A stretch of DNA of 64,000 nt from Paenibacillus sp. V4I7 (lineage in GTDB: Bacteria > Bacillota > Bacilli > Paenibacillales > NBRC-103111): the NCBI RefSeq assembly GCF_030817275.1, contig NZ_JAUSZD010000002.1:3410001-3474000 (forward strand), in the 5' to 3' direction. Position 1 is the stretch's first letter, and each line of letters begins with the position of its first letter. The notes under the pieces were generated by a model. The model did no database searches and was not told where the DNA came from. It worked only from the letters and a program-made list of their open reading frames with translations. Both the position numbers and the translations under genes were made by a program. Below are positions 62,281 to 64,000 of the stretch, piece by piece.

Positions 62281-62666
62281 CTTGTTCACCTCCTCGTTGG
62301 TTTCTCCAAGGTGTTAGCCTGGGATTCCCTTCGGTTTTTTAATCCGATTTTTAATTGTTTTGACTAGTCATACATACCCTACTAATTAAGAGTATGGCTT
62401 TTAAATGAATGCGCACCGTGCGTTAGAGGCACTATAGTGCTAATAATCCATAATCAACAGTGTAAAAATTGGCGGTTTCTACATCTGTCCCCTCAAAATC
62501 AATGAAATGAGTATGATTTTGAATACATTATGAAAATATACACTGTTATTTTATCTTTTGTCGAAGAAGCTTGTCAAGCGAATGTCCCTAAGATGACTGA
62601 ATAAGTATTTCCAGTTCCCGCGAAATATTTAATGTCATTAACTTATTTAAATTATAATTAATGTCA
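62281..62666 (-). promoter_or_regulatory. rny leader region
   Basis: No gene in these 386 nt. A sigma-A promoter on the minus strand is TTGACA (rc of 62572–62577), 18 nt, TAAAAT (rc of 62548–62553). This gives a leader near 260 nt with a perfect palindrome GCACTATAGTGC (around 62433) and a small hairpin CCAGG/CCUUGG near the ribosome binding site. No known riboswitch family recognised. Confidence 0.6.
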
Positions 62667-62670
62667 TTAA
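62629..62670. promoter_or_regulatory. Two TTAATGTCATTAA palindromes (copy C)
   Basis: Perfect 13-bp palindromes at 62629–62641 and 62658–62670, 29 nt apart start to start. The second overlaps the recX stop. Both are upstream of the rny promoter. Same box as at 11261 and 30902. Confidence 0.5.
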
Positions 62671-63359
62671 CAATCAAAGGGATCATCTGAGATTTCAAAT
62701 TCCTCTTCACTCGATTCACTGCTTAGTACCCCCAAAACCTTGTTGACAATAGAGCCCGTATAACCTCTCCGCATTAGAAAAGCTCCCGTCTTTCTTTTAC
62801 GATCTATTGTCTTGCCTGAGGTTTGCTTCCATTTCGTTTGGCCCAACTTCATCGCCCCCGTATACTCATCTTCGGGATTGATTGTCTCCATCGCATTTTT
62901 AACTAATTCTTTATCAATGCCTCTTTGTTGGAGCTCCTGTCGAATGAGATTACGACCTTTTCGCTGCGAAATAATGCGATTATCTGTCCACATTTTCGCA
63001 AATTCCTCATCATTGATATAATTTTGCTGGACTAGCTTCTCACATGCCCATGCAATGATAGGCACTTCGAATCCTTTCTCTTTCAGCTTACGTTTTACTT
63101 CACTTAATGAATGTGGTCGTCTGCCTATCATGCTTATTGCCTTTATATAAGCCATATTCTGTTCCTCATCAAGCGTAATGCTTTCGATTTCTTGTAGATG
63201 TATGGTTTCTCCTTTGTTTAACCGATGCTTGATTAAAATGTCTTCATGAACCGAGAATGCGTATTCTTCATTTAGAAATATATTGTATCGATGCTTACCA
63301 CGCTTCTGTTTCTCTACCTTGGTGATGATTAACAATGGTTGTTGCTCTTCGCTATTCAA
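62667..63359 (-). CDS. recX: Regulatory protein RecX
   Basis: 230 residues with three tandem three-helix repeats typical of RecX (RRPHSLSEVKRKLKEKGFEV, QRKGRNLIRQELQQRGID). RecX controls RecA filaments. TTG start with AAGGAG 10 nt upstream. Lies 3' of recA with a strong terminator between, so co-transcription would need read-through. Confidence 0.93.
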   Translation of the reverse strand: MNSEEQQPLLIITKVEKQKRGKHRYNIFLNEEYAFSVHEDILIKHRLNKGETIHLQEIESITLDEEQNMAYIKAISMIGRRPHSLSEVKRKLKEKGFEVPIIAWACEKLVQQNYINDEEFAKMWTDNRIISQRKGRNLIRQELQQRGIDKELVKNAMETINPEDEYTGAMKLGQTKWKQTSGKTIDRKRKTGAFLMRRGYTGSIVNKVLGVLSSESSEEEFEISDDPFDC

Positions 63360-63382
63360 AACTAACCAACTCCTTCAATGAA

Positions 63383-63416
63383 GAAAGCACCTTAACACAA
63401 GGTTTAAGGTGCTTTC
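63383..63416 (-). terminator. Terminator of recA
   Basis: Perfect 13-bp stem GAAAGCACCTTAA/TTAAGGTGCTTTC with an 8-nt loop, 20 nt after the recA stop; partial T-tract. Confidence 0.85.
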
Positions 63417-63435
63417 ATGTATGATCATTAAAAAC

Positions 63436-64000
63436 TTATTCGAAATCTGGTTCCAATTCATCGTCTTCCTCGTCAACATTAAGAGGGACTGCTTTGATTA
63501 GATTACTGTTCTCTCGAATCCGTAATTCAATCGTTTCCGAAATACTTTTGTTATCTTTCAAAAACTGCTTCGAATTCTCACGGCCTTGACCAAGACGCTC
63601 ACCTTCATACGAATACCAAGCTCCGCTTTTATTAACGATATCCATCTCTGTTCCGATATCAATAATACTGCCTTCGCGTGAAATTCCTTCACCGTACATA
63701 ATATCCACTTCCGCTTGTTTGAACGGCGGAGCTACTTTATTCTTAACGACTTTAATTCTTGTGCGGTTACCAACCATATCATTACCCTGTTTGATTGTTT
63801 CCACACGACGAACATCTAGTCGAACGGATGAGTAGAACTTAAGTGCACGGCCACCAGGTGTTGTCTCTGGGTTACCGAACATAACGCCTACTTTTTCACG
63901 CAACTGGTTAATGAATATCGCGATAACTTTGGACTTGTTGATCGCACCGGACAACTTACGAAGCGCTTGGGACATCAAGCGTGCCTGCAGACCCACGTGA
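63436..64000 (-). CDS. recA: Recombinase RecA, C-terminal part (runs off window)
   Basis: The last 187–188 residues of RecA; the N-terminal part with Walker A is outside the window. Visible: [18 protein letters not shown], the DNA-binding loop L2 region ([20 protein letters not shown]), [20 protein letters not shown] and the acidic C-terminal tail ([12 protein letters not shown]). Central homologous recombination and SOS protein. Confidence 0.97.
   Translation of the reverse strand, partial: HVGLQARLMSQALRKLSGAINKSKVIAIFINQLREKVGVMFGNPETTPGGRALKFYSSVRLDVRRVETIKQGNDMVGNRTRIKVVKNKVAPPFKQAEVDIMYGEGISREGSIIDIGTEMDIVNKSGAWYSYEGERLGQGRENSKQFLKDNKSISETIELRIRENSNLIKAVPLNVDEEDDELEPDFE

Overview
The window looks like a chromosome segment of a spore-forming, low-to-mid GC Bacillota of the Paenibacillus type. 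Evidence: SpoVS, a RicA/YmcA homologue, a sporulation-type histidine kinase, the SigV/RsiV pair, the alternate lipid II flippase Amj, YwbE, and a conserved core block miaB–ymcA and recA–recX–rny–ymdB–spoVS. Genes use strong AGGAGG-type ribosome binding sites and frequent GTG/TTG starts. No rRNA, tRNA, CRISPR array, insertion sequence or prophage was seen. Most genes lie on the minus strand.

Layout. 0–6.5 kb: SgrR-like regulator, DinG-type helicase, radical SAM/SPASM protein, Amj, an SRPBCC protein and a decayed DinB gene. 6.5–12.3 kb: rpiA, a heterodimeric ABC exporter and CorA. 12.3–27.2 kb: a large gene cluster for reductive pyrimidine (or hydantoin) breakdown: dihydropyrimidine dehydrogenase PreTA, dihydropyrimidinase, beta-ureidopropionase, an M20 amidohydrolase, an omega-transaminase and an ABC importer, beside divergent methylmalonate-semialdehyde dehydrogenase and PucR genes. 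Together they give uracil -> dihydrouracil -> N-carbamoyl-beta-alanine -> beta-alanine -> malonate semialdehyde -> acetyl-CoA. 27.5–33 kb: a degraded accessory stretch with an NlpC/P60 remnant, an S66 peptidase, a Xer-like recombinase, YolD-like and YwbE proteins, a DUF2071 remnant, a DUF3995 protein, an AraC regulator and a small membrane protein.

33–45.3 kb: a Met/Gln-rich DUF3892 protein; an ABC-2 exporter (COG4586/4587/3694) preceded by a ykkC-family riboswitch of the ppGpp/PRPP subtype with an overlapping terminator; a Gln/Ser-repeat protein; sigV-rsiV; xerS; an aldo/keto reductase behind a 38-bp tandem repeat; a cysteine-rich miniprotein; a kinase-like phosphotransferase; a YkuK protein; and an SH3–NlpC/P60 wall hydrolase under a class I c-di-GMP riboswitch. 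45.4–58.2 kb: two different 2-oxoacid:ferredoxin oxidoreductases (a gamma-delta plus alpha-beta fusion form, and a KorAB form), a sensor kinase, an orphan PhnC-like ATPase coupled to a low-molecular-weight phosphatase, ymcA, miaB and pduL. 58.4–64 kb: M19 dipeptidase, spoVS, ymdB, rny, recX and the 3' part of recA, which runs off the window.

The most notable items are the two riboswitches with terminators, the complete pyrimidine pathway with an unrecognised 71-residue protein at its end, a 13-bp palindrome (TTAATGNCATTAA) recurring at three places, a second AT-rich palindrome class (ACATAA-N6-TTATGT), and three genes reduced by internal deletion or truncation. Family calls come from reading the sequences, not from database searches.
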